From contig JADBKA010000126.1 in NCBI GenBank assembly GCA_014896635.1, forward strand, positions 1-12,928: a stretch of DNA of 12,928 nucleotides, in the 5' to 3' direction. Source of the DNA: Ktedonobacteraceae bacterium (GTDB lineage Bacteria > Chloroflexota > Ktedonobacteria > Ktedonobacterales > Ktedonobacteraceae). This document shows positions 1 through 7,843 of the stretch, in pieces; positions within the stretch are counted from its first letter, which is position 1; each line of letters opens with the position of its first letter. The position numbers and the translations under genes were made by a program. Under the pieces are notes generated by a model that worked only from the letters and a program-made list of their open reading frames with translations, did no database searches and had not been told where the DNA came from.

Positions 1-287
1 GAGGCAATTTCGCGGTACGACGTGACCAGCCAGTCTTCAGGTCGCATGGGCGCGGCCAGGCCGACAGTGGTCGCTTCCTGCCCAACGAGCGAACCGAAAG
101 TGGTGGCGCGTCCCTGGCGCTGCATAGCGATGATTTTGTTTGAGAAGGCGCGGCCCAGGTGCATCTCCCGGTAGAGCTGGAGCAGACGCTGCGAGTCCAG
201 GTCAGGCATTCTTCCTGACAGGTTCCCCTCCACATCGAGGAGCTGGTAAGGCACTATGTCAGAAGAAGCAATCTGTTGGGTCGTCAC
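1..287 (-). CDS. pdhA: Pyruvate / 2-oxoacid dehydrogenase E1 alpha subunit, N-terminal part (runs off the left edge)
   Basis: This is the first 95 codons of a thiamine-diphosphate-dependent dehydrogenase E1 alpha subunit, which decarboxylates pyruvate (or a branched 2-oxoacid) in the multi-enzyme complex that makes acyl-CoA. The visible part contains a YQLLD..G.L segment near residue 14, then LLQLYREMHLGRAF, AMQRQGR and GQEATTVGLA, ending at the W...SYRE region around residues 85-93. These are typical of the PdhA N-terminus. The start is a GTG preceded by AAGGAG with 7 bases between. The gene lies 29 bp downstream of leuD on the same strand, so it is probably the third gene of a leuC-leuD-pdhA transcript. 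The ThDP-binding core lies outside the window, so pyruvate cannot be told from branched-chain 2-oxoacid as substrate; the leucine-gene neighbourhood leaves BkdA open. Confidence 0.85.
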   Translation of the reverse strand, partial: MTTQQIASSDIVPYQLLDVEGNLSGRMPDLDSQRLLQLYREMHLGRAFSNKIIAMQRQGRATTFGSLVGQEATTVGLAAPMRPEDWLVTSYREIA

Positions 288-316
288 AAAATTTCTCCTT
301 ATGCAAAGCACAATAC

Positions 317-934
317 TTAGCGCGCAATAAACAGCCAGGGCGCCTCTCGCCGGCGGCGCTCCTCATAGGCAGTGATCTCGTCACTGTGCGAGAGCGTCCA
401 GCCGATGTTGTCCAGGCCCTTGAGCAGCGCGTTCTTTTTGAACGGGTCGATCTCGAAGCGCAGCACTTCCCCTGACGGTTTCGTAATCGTCTGGGATGCA
501 AGATCGACGGTCAGCGTGTAGCCCTCGCAGGCTTCAACTTCTTGAAACAGTCGCTGTACGACGAATTCATCAAGTGTAACGGGTAGAATGCCATTGTTGA
601 AGCAGTTGTTATAGAAAATGTCGGCGAAGCTGGGCGCGATGAGGCAGCGGAAGCCATACTCACGGATGGCCCAGGGAGCGTGCTCGCGTGAGGAGCCGCA
701 GCCGAAGTTATCGCCGGCGAGCAGGATGCTCGCGCCCTGGTAGCGCGGAAAATTGAGCACGAACTCAGGATTGGGTGTGCCATCGTCGTTGAAGCGCCAG
801 TTGGCGAACAGCGCGTTAGCGAAGCCCGTACGCTTGATTGTCTTGAGAAAGCGCGCGGGTGTGATCTCGTCGGTGTTGACGTTTGTGCGGTCCAGTGGAA
901 CTACCAGACCGGTATGAGTGATAAAGGGTTCCAT
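317..934 (-). CDS. leuD: 3-isopropylmalate dehydratase small subunit
   Basis: LeuD is the small subunit of isopropylmalate isomerase, which with LeuC converts 2-isopropylmalate to 3-isopropylmalate in cytoplasmic leucine biosynthesis. The 205 residues match the usual LeuD length (about 200). The N-terminus carries [20 protein letters not shown] at residues 11-30. The family signature [11 protein letters not shown], part of the substrate-recognition swivel domain, is at residues 78-88, followed by [20 protein letters not shown]. The start codon is 23 bp after the leuC stop. No strong Shine-Dalgarno sits at the ideal distance; a purine stretch lies about 15 bases upstream, which fits translation linked to leuC. 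Nothing appears truncated. Confidence 0.97.
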   Translation of the reverse strand: MEPFITHTGLVVPLDRTNVNTDEITPARFLKTIKRTGFANALFANWRFNDDGTPNPEFVLNFPRYQGASILLAGDNFGCGSSREHAPWAIREYGFRCLIAPSFADIFYNNCFNNGILPVTLDEFVVQRLFQEVEACEGYTLTVDLASQTITKPSGEVLRFEIDPFKKNALLKGLDNIGWTLSHSDEITAYEERRRREAPWLFIAR

Positions 935-957
935 AGAATCAGTATCTCTGCTTTCTT

Positions 958-2361
958 CTAAAAGTCGCGGATATCGACGAAATGACCGGCAATCGCGGCG
1001 GCGGCGGCCATCGCCGGGCTGACGAGATGCGTACGGCCCCCGCGTCCCTGGCGGCCTTCAAAGTTGCGATTACTGGTTGAAGCGCAGCGTTCGCCTTCCA
1101 GCAGGCGGTCTCCGTTCATAGCGATACACATGCTGCACCCGGCCTCGCGCCATTCAAAGCCCGCCTCGCGGAAGATATCGGCCAGTCCCTCTTCTTCAGC
1201 CATGCGCCGCACACGCATCGAACCGGGGACCACCAGCGCCTGCACGCCGGGCGCAACATGCTTGCCTCTGACATAGCGGGCTGCCATGCGCAAGTCATCC
1301 AGGCGTGAGTTGGTACAGGAGCCGATAAAGACTTTATCAAGCTTAATATCGGTAATTTTCTGGCCGGGGGTCAGCCCCATATACTTGAGTGCGCGCTCAT
1401 AGCTCTGCCGCTTGAGCGGATCGCGCTCTTGCGCCGGATCAGGCACCTCGCCTGTCACAGCCGTCACCATACCGGGATTAGTTCCCCATGTGACCTGCGG
1501 TTCCAGGCCATCAACGTTAATCTCATGGACAGCATCAAAATGAGCACCGGGATCGCTGGCAAGCTGCTTCCAGGCTGCGACGGCCTGCTCGAAGAGTTCG
1601 CCTTGCGGCGCATAGGGCCGGCCCTTGATATACTCGAACGTCACTTCATCCGGCGCGACCATGCCGGCACGTGCGCCTGCCTCAATCGCCATGTTGCAGA
1701 GCGTCATACGCCCTTCCATCGACAGATTGCGCACGGTCGAGCCGCTGAACTCGATCACATGGCCGGTGCCGACGCCGGTACCGAGCTGGCCGATCAGATA
1801 GAGGGCGATATCCTTCGCCGTCACGCCTGCTCCCGGCTTGCCTTCGATCCGAATGTTCATCGTCTTCGGCTTCTTCTGCAAAAGGCACTGCGTCGCCAGC
1901 ACATGCTCGACTTCGCTGGTGCCGATGCCGATGGCGAATACGCCAAGCGCGCCATGCGTGGATGTGTGCGAGTCGCCACAGACGAGCGTCATGCCGGGGA
2001 GCGTAATGCCCTGTTCGGGTCCGATGATGTGTACAATGCCCTGTCGCTCGTCATTCATAGCAAAGAGCGTCAGGCCAAAGTCCCGCGCGTTCTGCTCAAG
2101 CGTGGTGATGCACAGTTCGCTTTCGCGGTCCACCACATCGAGCATACGCCGTCCGACCACTGTCGGCACGTTGTGATCAAGCACGGCGATAGTGGCATCC
2201 GGGCGGTACACAGAACGCCCGGTGGCCCGCAGACCGGCGAAAGCCTGCGGGGAAGTCGCTTCGTGAACAAGGTGGCGATCAATGTAGAGGACGGTCGATT
2301 CGCCTGGTACATCGCGCACGATATGCGCATTCCAGATCTTCTCAAACATTGTCTCTGGCAT
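958..2361 (-). CDS. leuC: 3-isopropylmalate dehydratase large subunit
   Basis: LeuC is the aconitase-family catalytic subunit that holds a [4Fe-4S] cluster and isomerises isopropylmalate together with LeuD. At 467 residues it has the standard bacterial length. The three cluster cysteines are visible: C349 in GSCTNSR, and C409 and C412 in GCSMCIAMN. The [11 protein letters not shown] motif is at residues 128-138 and the [10 protein letters not shown] motif at 430-439. The ATG start has GGAG nine bases upstream; an internal Met at residue 5 is a less likely start. The leader is short (about 27 nt from the predicted transcription start), so regulation by a long attenuator within this leader is unlikely unless a second promoter lies further upstream. 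First gene of the leuC-leuD-pdhA unit. Confidence 0.98.
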   Translation of the reverse strand: MPETMFEKIWNAHIVRDVPGESTVLYIDRHLVHEATSPQAFAGLRATGRSVYRPDATIAVLDHNVPTVVGRRMLDVVDRESELCITTLEQNARDFGLTLFAMNDERQGIVHIIGPEQGITLPGMTLVCGDSHTSTHGALGVFAIGIGTSEVEHVLATQCLLQKKPKTMNIRIEGKPGAGVTAKDIALYLIGQLGTGVGTGHVIEFSGSTVRNLSMEGRMTLCNMAIEAGARAGMVAPDEVTFEYIKGRPYAPQGELFEQAVAAWKQLASDPGAHFDAVHEINVDGLEPQVTWGTNPGMVTAVTGEVPDPAQERDPLKRQSYERALKYMGLTPGQKITDIKLDKVFIGSCTNSRLDDLRMAARYVRGKHVAPGVQALVVPGSMRVRRMAEEEGLADIFREAGFEWREAGCSMCIAMNGDRLLEGERCASTSNRNFEGRQGRGGRTHLVSPAMAAAAAIAGHFVDIRDF

Positions 2362-2394
2362 AGAAAATAGCTCCGTTGTCGTATGATGCTAAAG

Positions 2395-2403
2395 ATTATA
2401 GCA
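2395..2403 (-). promoter_or_regulatory. Extended -10 promoter for leuC
   Basis: On the minus strand the sequence TGCTATAAT is a perfect TATAAT box with the TGn extension, 33 bp upstream of the leuC start. The hexamer 17 bp further upstream (CATCAC) is a poor -35 box, as often seen with extended -10 promoters. The predicted transcription start lies near 2388. Confidence 0.6.
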
Positions 2404-2440
2404 GATTCGCCTAAAGGGTGATGCTGTGGGGACATCTGCC

Positions 2441-2478
2441 TCATACCATGTTGCTTCTCTGAAAGCAACATGGTATGA
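2441..2478. repeat. Perfect 16-bp inverted repeat, 6-nt loop
   Basis: Arms 2441-2456 and 2463-2478 are exactly complementary (TCATACCATGTTGCTT and its reverse complement) around the loop CTCTGA. No T-run follows on either strand, so it is not a classic terminator. It sits just upstream of the leuC promoter and could be a protein-binding palindrome, a remnant of a small mobile repeat, or an RNA hairpin if transcription enters from upstream. Confidence 0.8.
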
Positions 2479-2502
2479 AATCTTGATAGCCGTTCGAGAT
2501 CC

Positions 2503-2628
2503 GTCCCGCCACCGGCGGGACTGGCAAGATGCGCAAGCATCTTGCCCATCTGAACGCAAGGGAGTATCACTCCATGGGGATCGCAATTCCCGCCGGGAAG
2601 GCCGTTCCTCTCTCTGACCGGGCTTCCC
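2503..2628. repeat. Cluster of short hairpins with competing pairings
   Basis: Four adjacent inverted repeats are visible: 2503-2510 with 2514-2521 (GTCCCGCC/GGCGGGAC); 2523-2532 with 2537-2546, closing a GCAA tetraloop; 2561-2565 with 2569-2573 (GGAGT/ACTCC); and 2587-2591 with 2595-2599 (TTCCC/GGGAA). The GGGAAG at 2595-2600 can instead pair with CTTCCC at 2623-2628, so two structures exclude each other. This stretch fills the otherwise gene-free space between the terminator at 2721 and the leuC promoter. No recognisable riboswitch or T-box consensus was seen. Confidence 0.55.
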
Positions 2629-2652
2629 ACTGCTCAATATCATATCACAGAG

Positions 2653-2701
2653 ATGCAGCCATTCTCCCGTTGCTCTTCAGACGACGGGAGAATGGCTGCA
2701 T
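2653..2701. repeat. Perfect 18-bp inverted repeat, 13-nt loop
   Basis: Arms 2653-2670 and 2684-2701 are exactly complementary (ATGCAGCCATTCTCCCGT and its reverse complement) around a 13-nt loop. It marks the distal end of the hairpin-rich block upstream of leuC and lies 20 bp from the terminator of the neighbouring gene. The arms differ in sequence from those of the 2441-2478 repeat, so the two are not copies of one terminal repeat. Confidence 0.8.
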
Positions 2702-2720
2702 GCCGAAGAATAACATCAAA

Positions 2721-2763
2721 TCTTTTTAAAAAGAAGAATTGGGGGACATCTCCGGCGTCCCCC
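2721..2763 (-). terminator. Rho-independent terminator of the 2807-3241 gene
   Basis: Read on the minus strand, GGGGGAC (2763-2757) pairs with GTCCCCC (2747-2741) around a 9-nt loop and is followed by AATTCTTCTTTTT. It lies about 45 bp after the stop codon of the small hypothetical gene and separates it from leuC. Confidence 0.7.
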
Positions 2764-2806
2764 TGGACCTCTCTTTCTCTATTTCGTTGCCATCAAAGGC
2801 AGTGAC

Positions 2807-3241
2807 TTACAGTTCGCGCTGCAAAATCTCGTCCATAGAGGCAATGATCCGCGCGCGCAGGGCCGGATCATCATTGAGCACCTGCACTACCTGGTCAATG
2901 AGTACCTGCTCTTGCTCCGCCGGCAATGTATAGCCGTGCTGTTGATGCACTGCAACGGCAGCGGCGCTGCGTACTTTCTCCTCGTCACTCATCTTGCGCG
3001 GCGGCTGACGCTGAGTGGCACGTTCAGAGGTCGTTCCCGGCGGACTCTCGCCTTCAAGCGGCTTGACACCGTTGGCCGCGAAAGCCACATCGGTATCTAT
3101 CAGGTGCGCCGAATGTGGTGTGGCCCGCTCAATATGCACAACAACTGTCTGCTGCTCCTCATCCAGTGCAATGATCTTCCCTTCCAGGTAGATGATTTCC
3201 GGCGCTCCCCAGTAAACGCGCTCTCCGCGATGGAGAATCAT
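2807..3241 (-). CDS. Hypothetical protein, 144 residues
   Basis: I do not recognise this protein. The N-terminal half (about residues 1-60) reads as beta-strand rich, with GERVYWGAPEIIYLEGKI and a TVVVHIE strand. A short Pro/Ser/Thr/Gln-rich linker follows (about 65-85), then a helical, charged C-terminal part from SDEEKVRSAAAV to the end that contains a VLNDDPALRARIIASM helix. There are no membrane segments and no cysteines. I chose the second ATG (3241): AGGAG lies 9 bases before it but only 3 bases before the alternative ATG at 3247. The gene is divergent from the Dna2-like gene and ends in a good terminator, so it is a single-gene unit. The layout suggests a small domain followed by a helical oligomerisation or partner-binding tail, which is inference. 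Confidence 0.75.
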   Translation of the reverse strand: MILHRGERVYWGAPEIIYLEGKIIALDEEQQTVVVHIERATPHSAHLIDTDVAFAANGVKPLEGESPPGTTSERATQRQPPRKMSDEEKVRSAAAVAVHQQHGYTLPAEQEQVLIDQVVQVLNDDPALRARIIASMDEILQREL

Positions 3242-3250
3242 AAGCATTCT

Positions 3251-3270
3251 CTCCTGATAAAGAACAGGAG
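3251..3270 (-). promoter_or_regulatory. Hairpin that buries the Shine-Dalgarno of the hypothetical gene
   Basis: On the minus strand CTCCTG (3270-3265) can pair with CAGGAG (3256-3251) across an 8-nt loop. The second arm contains the AGGAG ribosome binding site used for the 3241 start. The stem is only 6 bp, so the effect may be modest. Confidence 0.4.
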
Positions 3271-3423
3271 AAAAAAGAGGTTTTTCGGGAAAATACTCCC
3301 TGGATCTCCTTTTTCTCCCTCAACTTTTCTCATTTTGAAAGGACGAGTTAAAAAGCCTTAAACAGACCTTATATGACAATATACGATCTGAAAACGAAAG
3401 AGTTCCAGCAAGGTGGACTCATC

Positions 3424-3452
3424 TTGACGGATTACTGCTCCCCGATTACACT
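3424..3452 (+). promoter_or_regulatory. Sigma70-type promoter for the Dna2-like gene
   Basis: TTGACG (3424-3429) and TACACT (3447-3452) are separated by exactly 17 bp. The predicted transcription start near 3460 lies upstream of both candidate start codons (3482 and 3539). The other strand in this 230-bp divergent gap shows no equally good promoter. Confidence 0.55.
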
Positions 3453-3538
3453 GTGAACAATGGCGCCTTACCGTACTGTATATGCAAAACAGGGTCAGGC
3501 CGCTCTTGAGAAGAAACGATCAGGGAGAGCACCTTCCG

Positions 3539-6500
3539 ATGGTAATGCCCGAAACCAGCAGCCAGAACGATGCCACTACAACGAAGAGCGAGTGTTTTCT
3601 CTGCGCGCTCGATAGCGCGCAGACCTGCCACGAAATGCTGCTCGAAGGGCGTATTATCGCCGCTCACGAACGAATCGTCAACGGTGCGAGAACTCCAGTA
3701 ATTATCCTCGATACCGGCACCAGGCGCGTCGAACTGCAACTCGAAGATCAATACTATCGCAGTTTCATCAAGGATTTGCGGGCGCTTGGCGATATCCTGC
3801 GCTCTTATAACCTGTGGCTGCGCGTCTATCATCTGCCGTTTTCTCCCGATACCGTCGAGTACAATGGTCGCGTGCGCTCCATCTATCGCGGCAACGCTTA
3901 CACACTGGCGGTGCTGGAGCCGGATACACTGCTCAACATTACCGACCTGAACCAGGCTGAATACTGTCCGCGCCAGTACCTGCTCAATCGCCTCTTCCCT
4001 TCGGCGCCCTCGACGGCAGCTATTCGCGGCAACCTGGTTCATTATTGCTTTAAGGAGTTGCTGAAGGAGCATGATCGCAGCCAGCCTGCTGTCAGTAGCG
4101 AACCCGCCTCAGCAGGCGAGCAGCAAGCGGCCTCCGCGTTTGACACGCTGTGCCGCCACCTGGAGCAGGCTCTGTCGCTCTATAGTATCGACATGGCGCT
4201 GGCCGGCATCGCGGCGGACCTGATGCGCGCTGAGGTTTTGCCGCACCTTGCCAGTCTGGCCCGCTGGTACGAGAGCGAGCGTGAAACGCTGTGGGATACC
4301 CCGGCAATAGCGGGTGAGGAAACGGGCGCCGGGCAACGGCAAGATCCGGCAGACGCCCAGGTGCGGGCGGAAACGTTTCTCCTTGCCCCCGAAATTGGTC
4401 TGCGCGGGCGACTTGATCTTTTCTGGCAGCAGGGCGGTCGCCAGCGCCTGCTGGAGTTGAAGACAGGTGGAGCAAGCGGAGAACTGCCCAGGCGTGAGCA
4501 TCGCTGGCAGGTCTACGGCTACCATGCGTTGTTGACCGTACGCCGCGACTCGCACATGAAGAAGGCGCTCGCCACACTGCTCTACAGCGGCACACCTGAA
4601 CGCGCCCAGGCTTTTGGCATTCGCTCAACCATCCGTGAGTTGCAGCGCGTCAACCAGACGCGCAATCTGCTCGTACTCAGTCGTGTCACGGACGTGCCTC
4701 CAGCTCCGCCTGGTCCGGCCCGCTGTGCCAGGTGTGCGCTGCTGTGCCAGTGCCAGGCGGTCTCTGCGCTGCTCGGTTGGCAGCCTCCCGAACCGTCTGT
4801 GCCATCTGCCCACTCAGCCCACTCTCCTGACTGGCAGGAGTCGCCCGGCATGGCGCAGGGGGTCTCCGCCAATAGCCGTCCTTCAACTCTGGTTATTGAT
4901 ACCGCCGGCGAGCGCGAGTTCTTTGCCACCTACTATCGCCTCTTGCAATTTGAAGGCCGGGCGGGCGAACAGCAGCAGGCCCGGCTCTGGAAAACCACAG
5001 TACAGGAGCGGATCGAAGGCGGCACGGCCATTAGCGGATTGGAGCCTCTCGGCGCGGCAGTCGTTGAGAAGGATGGCTGGCAGCAGTCTTTCCGTTGTCA
5101 GAATAGCTCGGAACTGCGCGAAGGCGATGAAATCCTGCTCAGCAGCGGTAATCCCATCAGCAGCGAAGTGGTGTCGGGAACGATCATGGCGGTACACCCT
5201 GAAGAGGTGACGGTCTGGACGCGCGAACTGATCGCGCGTCCGGCGCTGATTGATCGCTACGATAACGACCTGGTACATGTGCGCACGCTGCAAAATTTGC
5301 TGCGCTGGCTCCAATGCGAACCACACCGGCGCGATCTCGTCTCCGGCAAAACGCGGCCTCGCTTTGTGGACAGGCAGGTCACGCCGCGTCCCGACTTCAA
5401 TGCGGAGCAGAATCTGGCAATTGAGCGCGCGCTGCAAATGCAGGATTACCTGTTGATCCAGGGACCGCCCGGCACTGGCAAAACCGGTGTAATCGCGGAG
5501 ATCGTCAAGCGCCTCTGCCAGCAGGGACAGCATGTCATGCTCGCCGGATTCACCAACCAGGCAGTGGATAATATGCTCAAACGGCTGGAGAAAGAAGGAT
5601 TCTACGACTATGTACGCCTGGGCCACGAACGCAGTGTAGATGACGCGGTCAGGCCACATCTGCTGAAAAGCCTGGTGGCAGCGCGGCAGGCACAGGATGC
5701 TCAGGGCTTACCAGCGCTGGTGCGCGATATTCTGTATTCTGCTCCTGTGATCGCTTCTACTACCGCTACCTGGTCTGCGGGTAAGTACACATCTGCGGGA
5801 TCGCTGCTCCAGGAAGAGGTGATTGAAGAGACGGGCCTCATGTTCGACGTTGCCATCATCGACGAGGCCGGCCAGCTCACTATACCTGCTATTCTGGGCG
5901 CTCTCTCCTTCGCCAGGCGCTTTATCCTGGTGGGCGATGAGAAACAACTGCCACCCCTGGTGCTGAGCAAAGAGGCGGCAGAGCAGGGACTGGCGCTGTC
6001 GCTTTTCGCGCGTTTGAAGCGGCTCGACGATGACTACATGCGGAATCATCCCCTGGCGGTCAGTGCCTGTGTCTCGCTGCGCGTTCAGTATCGCATGAAC
6101 AGGTGGATTGCTAATTTTGCCTCAAAAGTTTTCTACAACAATATGCTTATTGCCCATGAATCTATAGCCAATCGTCGCCTGCCACTGAAGGCTGCTCCGT
6201 CCCCTGCCCCGCCCAGAGAAGCTCCTCATATCCTTCAGGCCATCAAGCCATCACTGCCTCTGGTTTTTCTGAATGTACAGCCGACAGCAGACGAACTGGC
6301 GCATCCCGAAGCGAAACTGAGCAATGCTGAAGCGCGTGTAGTACGAGAGATTGTCGCGGCGCTGCTGAGGCGTGGCATCGCGCCACAAGATATCGGTATC
6401 ATTGCGCCATACCGCGCCCAGGCAGCCGGCATCCGCCGCCACCTCTTCAGTGCTGATCCTGCGAGCGGCTGGCAGGCTCTGCCCGGCGATTCGCCCCTGA

Positions 6501-6769
6501 GTGTGGATACCGTTGATCGTTTCCAGGGCGGAGAGCGCATGGTGATTATCATGTCGTTTGCTACCAGCACAAAACCGGCGGCGGACAGTCCACGCCTTGA
6601 GTTTCTGATCAATCCCAATCGCCTGAACGTCGCTTTGACCCGGGCGCAGTGCAAACTGATTCTGATAGGCTATATGCCTGCGCTGGACCAACTGCCAATT
6701 TTCAGCCGTCTGGCCGCTTACTGTCGTAGCATGAAAACGCTGATCCCAGTAGAGGATGTGCGAAATTGA
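3539..6769 (+). CDS. Dna2-like nuclease-helicase: Cas4/RecB-type Fe-S nuclease fused to SF1 helicase
   Basis: Numbering is for 1076 residues from the ATG at 3539. That start is chosen because GGGAG lies upstream of it, whereas the in-frame ATG at 3482 has no ribosome site. The N-terminal PD-(D/E)XK nuclease carries C143 (YCPRQYL), a His in GNLVHYCF (168), D293 in GRLDLF, E306-x-K308 in LELKTG, Q324 in QVYGY, and a C-x2-C-x5-C set (C396, C399, C405). With C143 these cysteines can ligate a [4Fe-4S] cluster as in Dna2, AddB and Cas4. After a Pro/Ser linker comes a helicase of the UPF1/Dna2 type: Walker A GPPGTGKT (642-649), DEAGQ (775-779), GDEKQLPP (799-806), QYRMN (850-854), VDTVDRFQGGE (989-999) and NVALTRAQ (1030-1037). 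All key residues are intact, so DNA end processing or flap/branch cleavage in repair or defence is expected. Cytoplasmic. The ribokinase gene follows after 27 bp. Confidence 0.92.
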   Translation: MVMPETSSQNDATTTKSECFLCALDSAQTCHEMLLEGRIIAAHERIVNGARTPVIILDTGTRRVELQLEDQYYRSFIKDLRALGDILRSYNLWLRVYHLPFSPDTVEYNGRVRSIYRGNAYTLAVLEPDTLLNITDLNQAEYCPRQYLLNRLFPSAPSTAAIRGNLVHYCFKELLKEHDRSQPAVSSEPASAGEQQAASAFDTLCRHLEQALSLYSIDMALAGIAADLMRAEVLPHLASLARWYESERETLWDTPAIAGEETGAGQRQDPADAQVRAETFLLAPEIGLRGRLDLFWQQGGRQRLLELKTGGASGELPRREHRWQVYGYHALLTVRRDSHMKKALATLLYSGTPERAQAFGIRSTIRELQRVNQTRNLLVLSRVTDVPPAPPGPARCARCALLCQCQAVSALLGWQPPEPSVPSAHSAHSPDWQESPGMAQGVSANSRPSTLVIDTAGEREFFATYYRLLQFEGRAGEQQQARLWKTTVQERIEGGTAISGLEPLGAAVVEKDGWQQSFRCQNSSELREGDEILLSSGNPISSEVVSGTIMAVHPEEVTVWTRELIARPALIDRYDNDLVHVRTLQNLLRWLQCEPHRRDLVSGKTRPRFVDRQVTPRPDFNAEQNLAIERALQMQDYLLIQGPPGTGKTGVIAEIVKRLCQQGQHVMLAGFTNQAVDNMLKRLEKEGFYDYVRLGHERSVDDAVRPHLLKSLVAARQAQDAQGLPALVRDILYSAPVIASTTATWSAGKYTSAGSLLQEEVIEETGLMFDVAIIDEAGQLTIPAILGALSFARRFILVGDEKQLPPLVLSKEAAEQGLALSLFARLKRLDDDYMRNHPLAVSACVSLRVQYRMNRWIANFASKVFYNNMLIAHESIANRRLPLKAAPSPAPPREAPHILQAIKPSLPLVFLNVQPTADELAHPEAKLSNAEARVVREIVAALLRRGIAPQDIGIIAPYRAQAAGIRRHLFSADPASGWQALPGDSPLSVDTVDRFQGGERMVIIMSFATSTKPAADSPRLEFLINPNRLNVALTRAQCKLILIGYMPALDQLPIFSRLAAYCRSMKTLIPVEDVRN

Positions 6770-6796
6770 GAGCAGGCACGATCAAGGGAGATATCC

Positions 6797-7753
6797 ATGA
6801 ATGCAAAGACGATTTTTGTCGTGGGTAGCTTGAACATGGACCAGGTGGTGCGCGTTCCACGCATTCCGGTGCGAGGTGAAACGATACTGGGCGCGGGATC
6901 GCTCAGGCTCGTGCCGGGCGGCAAAGGAGCCAACCAGGCAGTAGCAATGGCGCGCCTGGGCGGCTCGGTAACAATGGCAGGCCGCATCGGCAATGACCTG
7001 TTTGGTGAGCGCCTGCTCCACTCCTTGCAAGCTGAAGGAATCGATACCGGCCTGATCGTCGTTGACGGTGAAGAGGCCAGCGGCACCGCTTTTATTTTTC
7101 TCAGTCCCTATGGTGACAACGCAATCGTGGTGGCCGCCGGTGCGAATATGCGCCTCGGCCAGGACCAGGAGCAACTTGCGGCGATCATCGCGGCGCTGCC
7201 ACAGATGCAAGCTCTGGTGCTGCAACTGGAGATCCCTCTCGACACGGTGCAGCGATTGATCACTGAAGCCTGTACAGTCGGAGTTCCTGTCATCCTGAAC
7301 CTGGCTCCTGCCCAGATGCTGCCGCGCGAGATATTACAGCAGGTACAGGTGCTGGTGCTTAACGAGACTGAGGCGGCGCTGCTCAGCGGCCAGCGTGTGG
7401 AGAGCGAAGAGGACGCGCGCGTGGTGGCGACGGTATTGCATAACTATGGTATTCGAATGGTTGTGATAACGCTTGGTGCTCAAGGCGCCTTGCTGGTCAC
7501 GTCAGACGAAGGAGGAGAACCGCAGTACCTGTACCAGCCAGCTCCCAGAGTACAGGTGATGGACACAACGGCGGCGGGCGATTGCTTCGTTGGCGCTCTG
7601 GTCGTCGCGCTGGTTGAGGGCCAGACGGCAAAGCAGGCGCTACGCTTTGCTGTGCTGGCGAGCGCCTTGAAAGTCACGAGGTTTGGAGCGCAGCCGGGTC
7701 TCCCGGCGCGAGAAGAGGTCCTCGCTTTTGCAGCCTACCATGCTGAATACTGA
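6797..7753 (+). CDS. rbsK: Ribokinase, PfkB carbohydrate kinase family
   Basis: This PfkB-family kinase is predicted to phosphorylate ribose to ribose 5-phosphate with ATP in the cytoplasm. The 318 residues include GSLNMD (10-15) and the substrate-binding PGGKGANQA (40-48). NETEA is at 189-193 and the ATP-site TLGAQGA at 225-231. The anion-hole and catalytic motif DTTAAGD is at 256-262, with D262 as the catalytic base. The overall spacing and the GGKGANQ motif favour ribokinase over fructokinase or adenosine kinase, but the sugar is inferred. The ATG has GGGAG 7 bases upstream. It starts 27 bp after the Dna2-like gene with no terminator between, so co-transcription is likely. No ribose transporter is in view. 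Confidence 0.88.
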   Translation: MNAKTIFVVGSLNMDQVVRVPRIPVRGETILGAGSLRLVPGGKGANQAVAMARLGGSVTMAGRIGNDLFGERLLHSLQAEGIDTGLIVVDGEEASGTAFIFLSPYGDNAIVVAAGANMRLGQDQEQLAAIIAALPQMQALVLQLEIPLDTVQRLITEACTVGVPVILNLAPAQMLPREILQQVQVLVLNETEAALLSGQRVESEEDARVVATVLHNYGIRMVVITLGAQGALLVTSDEGGEPQYLYQPAPRVQVMDTTAAGDCFVGALVVALVEGQTAKQALRFAVLASALKVTRFGAQPGLPAREEVLAFAAYHAEY

Positions 7754-7761
7754 GCGAAGCT

Positions 7762-7790
7762 TTGACAAACCCTGCTCTATGCGCTATATT
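7762..7790 (+). promoter_or_regulatory. Near-consensus sigma70 promoter for the DUF59 gene
   Basis: TTGACA (7762-7767) and TATATT (7785-7790) are separated by 17 bp, the best promoter match in the window. It lies just after the ribokinase stop codon and about 50 bp before the start codon of the DUF59 gene. Confidence 0.8.
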
Positions 7791-7843
7791 ACAAGAAACA
7801 AATTCCTAGTGATTTGCTCGGATTAAGAAGGAGCGGCAAAGCA

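Noticed and set aside
1429..2370. Long plus-strand open frame (313 codons) opposite leuC
   Set aside because: Antisense shadow of a well-identified GC-rich gene; no ribosome site and no recognisable protein features.
2362..2806. Leucine attenuator or T-box leader for leuC
   Set aside because: No leucine-rich leader peptide and no T-box consensus seen, and the likely promoter lies downstream of the hairpins.
3482..3538. Earlier ATG start for the Dna2-like gene
   Set aside because: No Shine-Dalgarno before 3482, while GGGAG precedes 3539; kept only as an alternative start.
4883..5659. Minus-strand open frame of 258 codons inside the Dna2-like gene
   Set aside because: Lies wholly opposite a gene with intact helicase motifs; shadow of codon bias.
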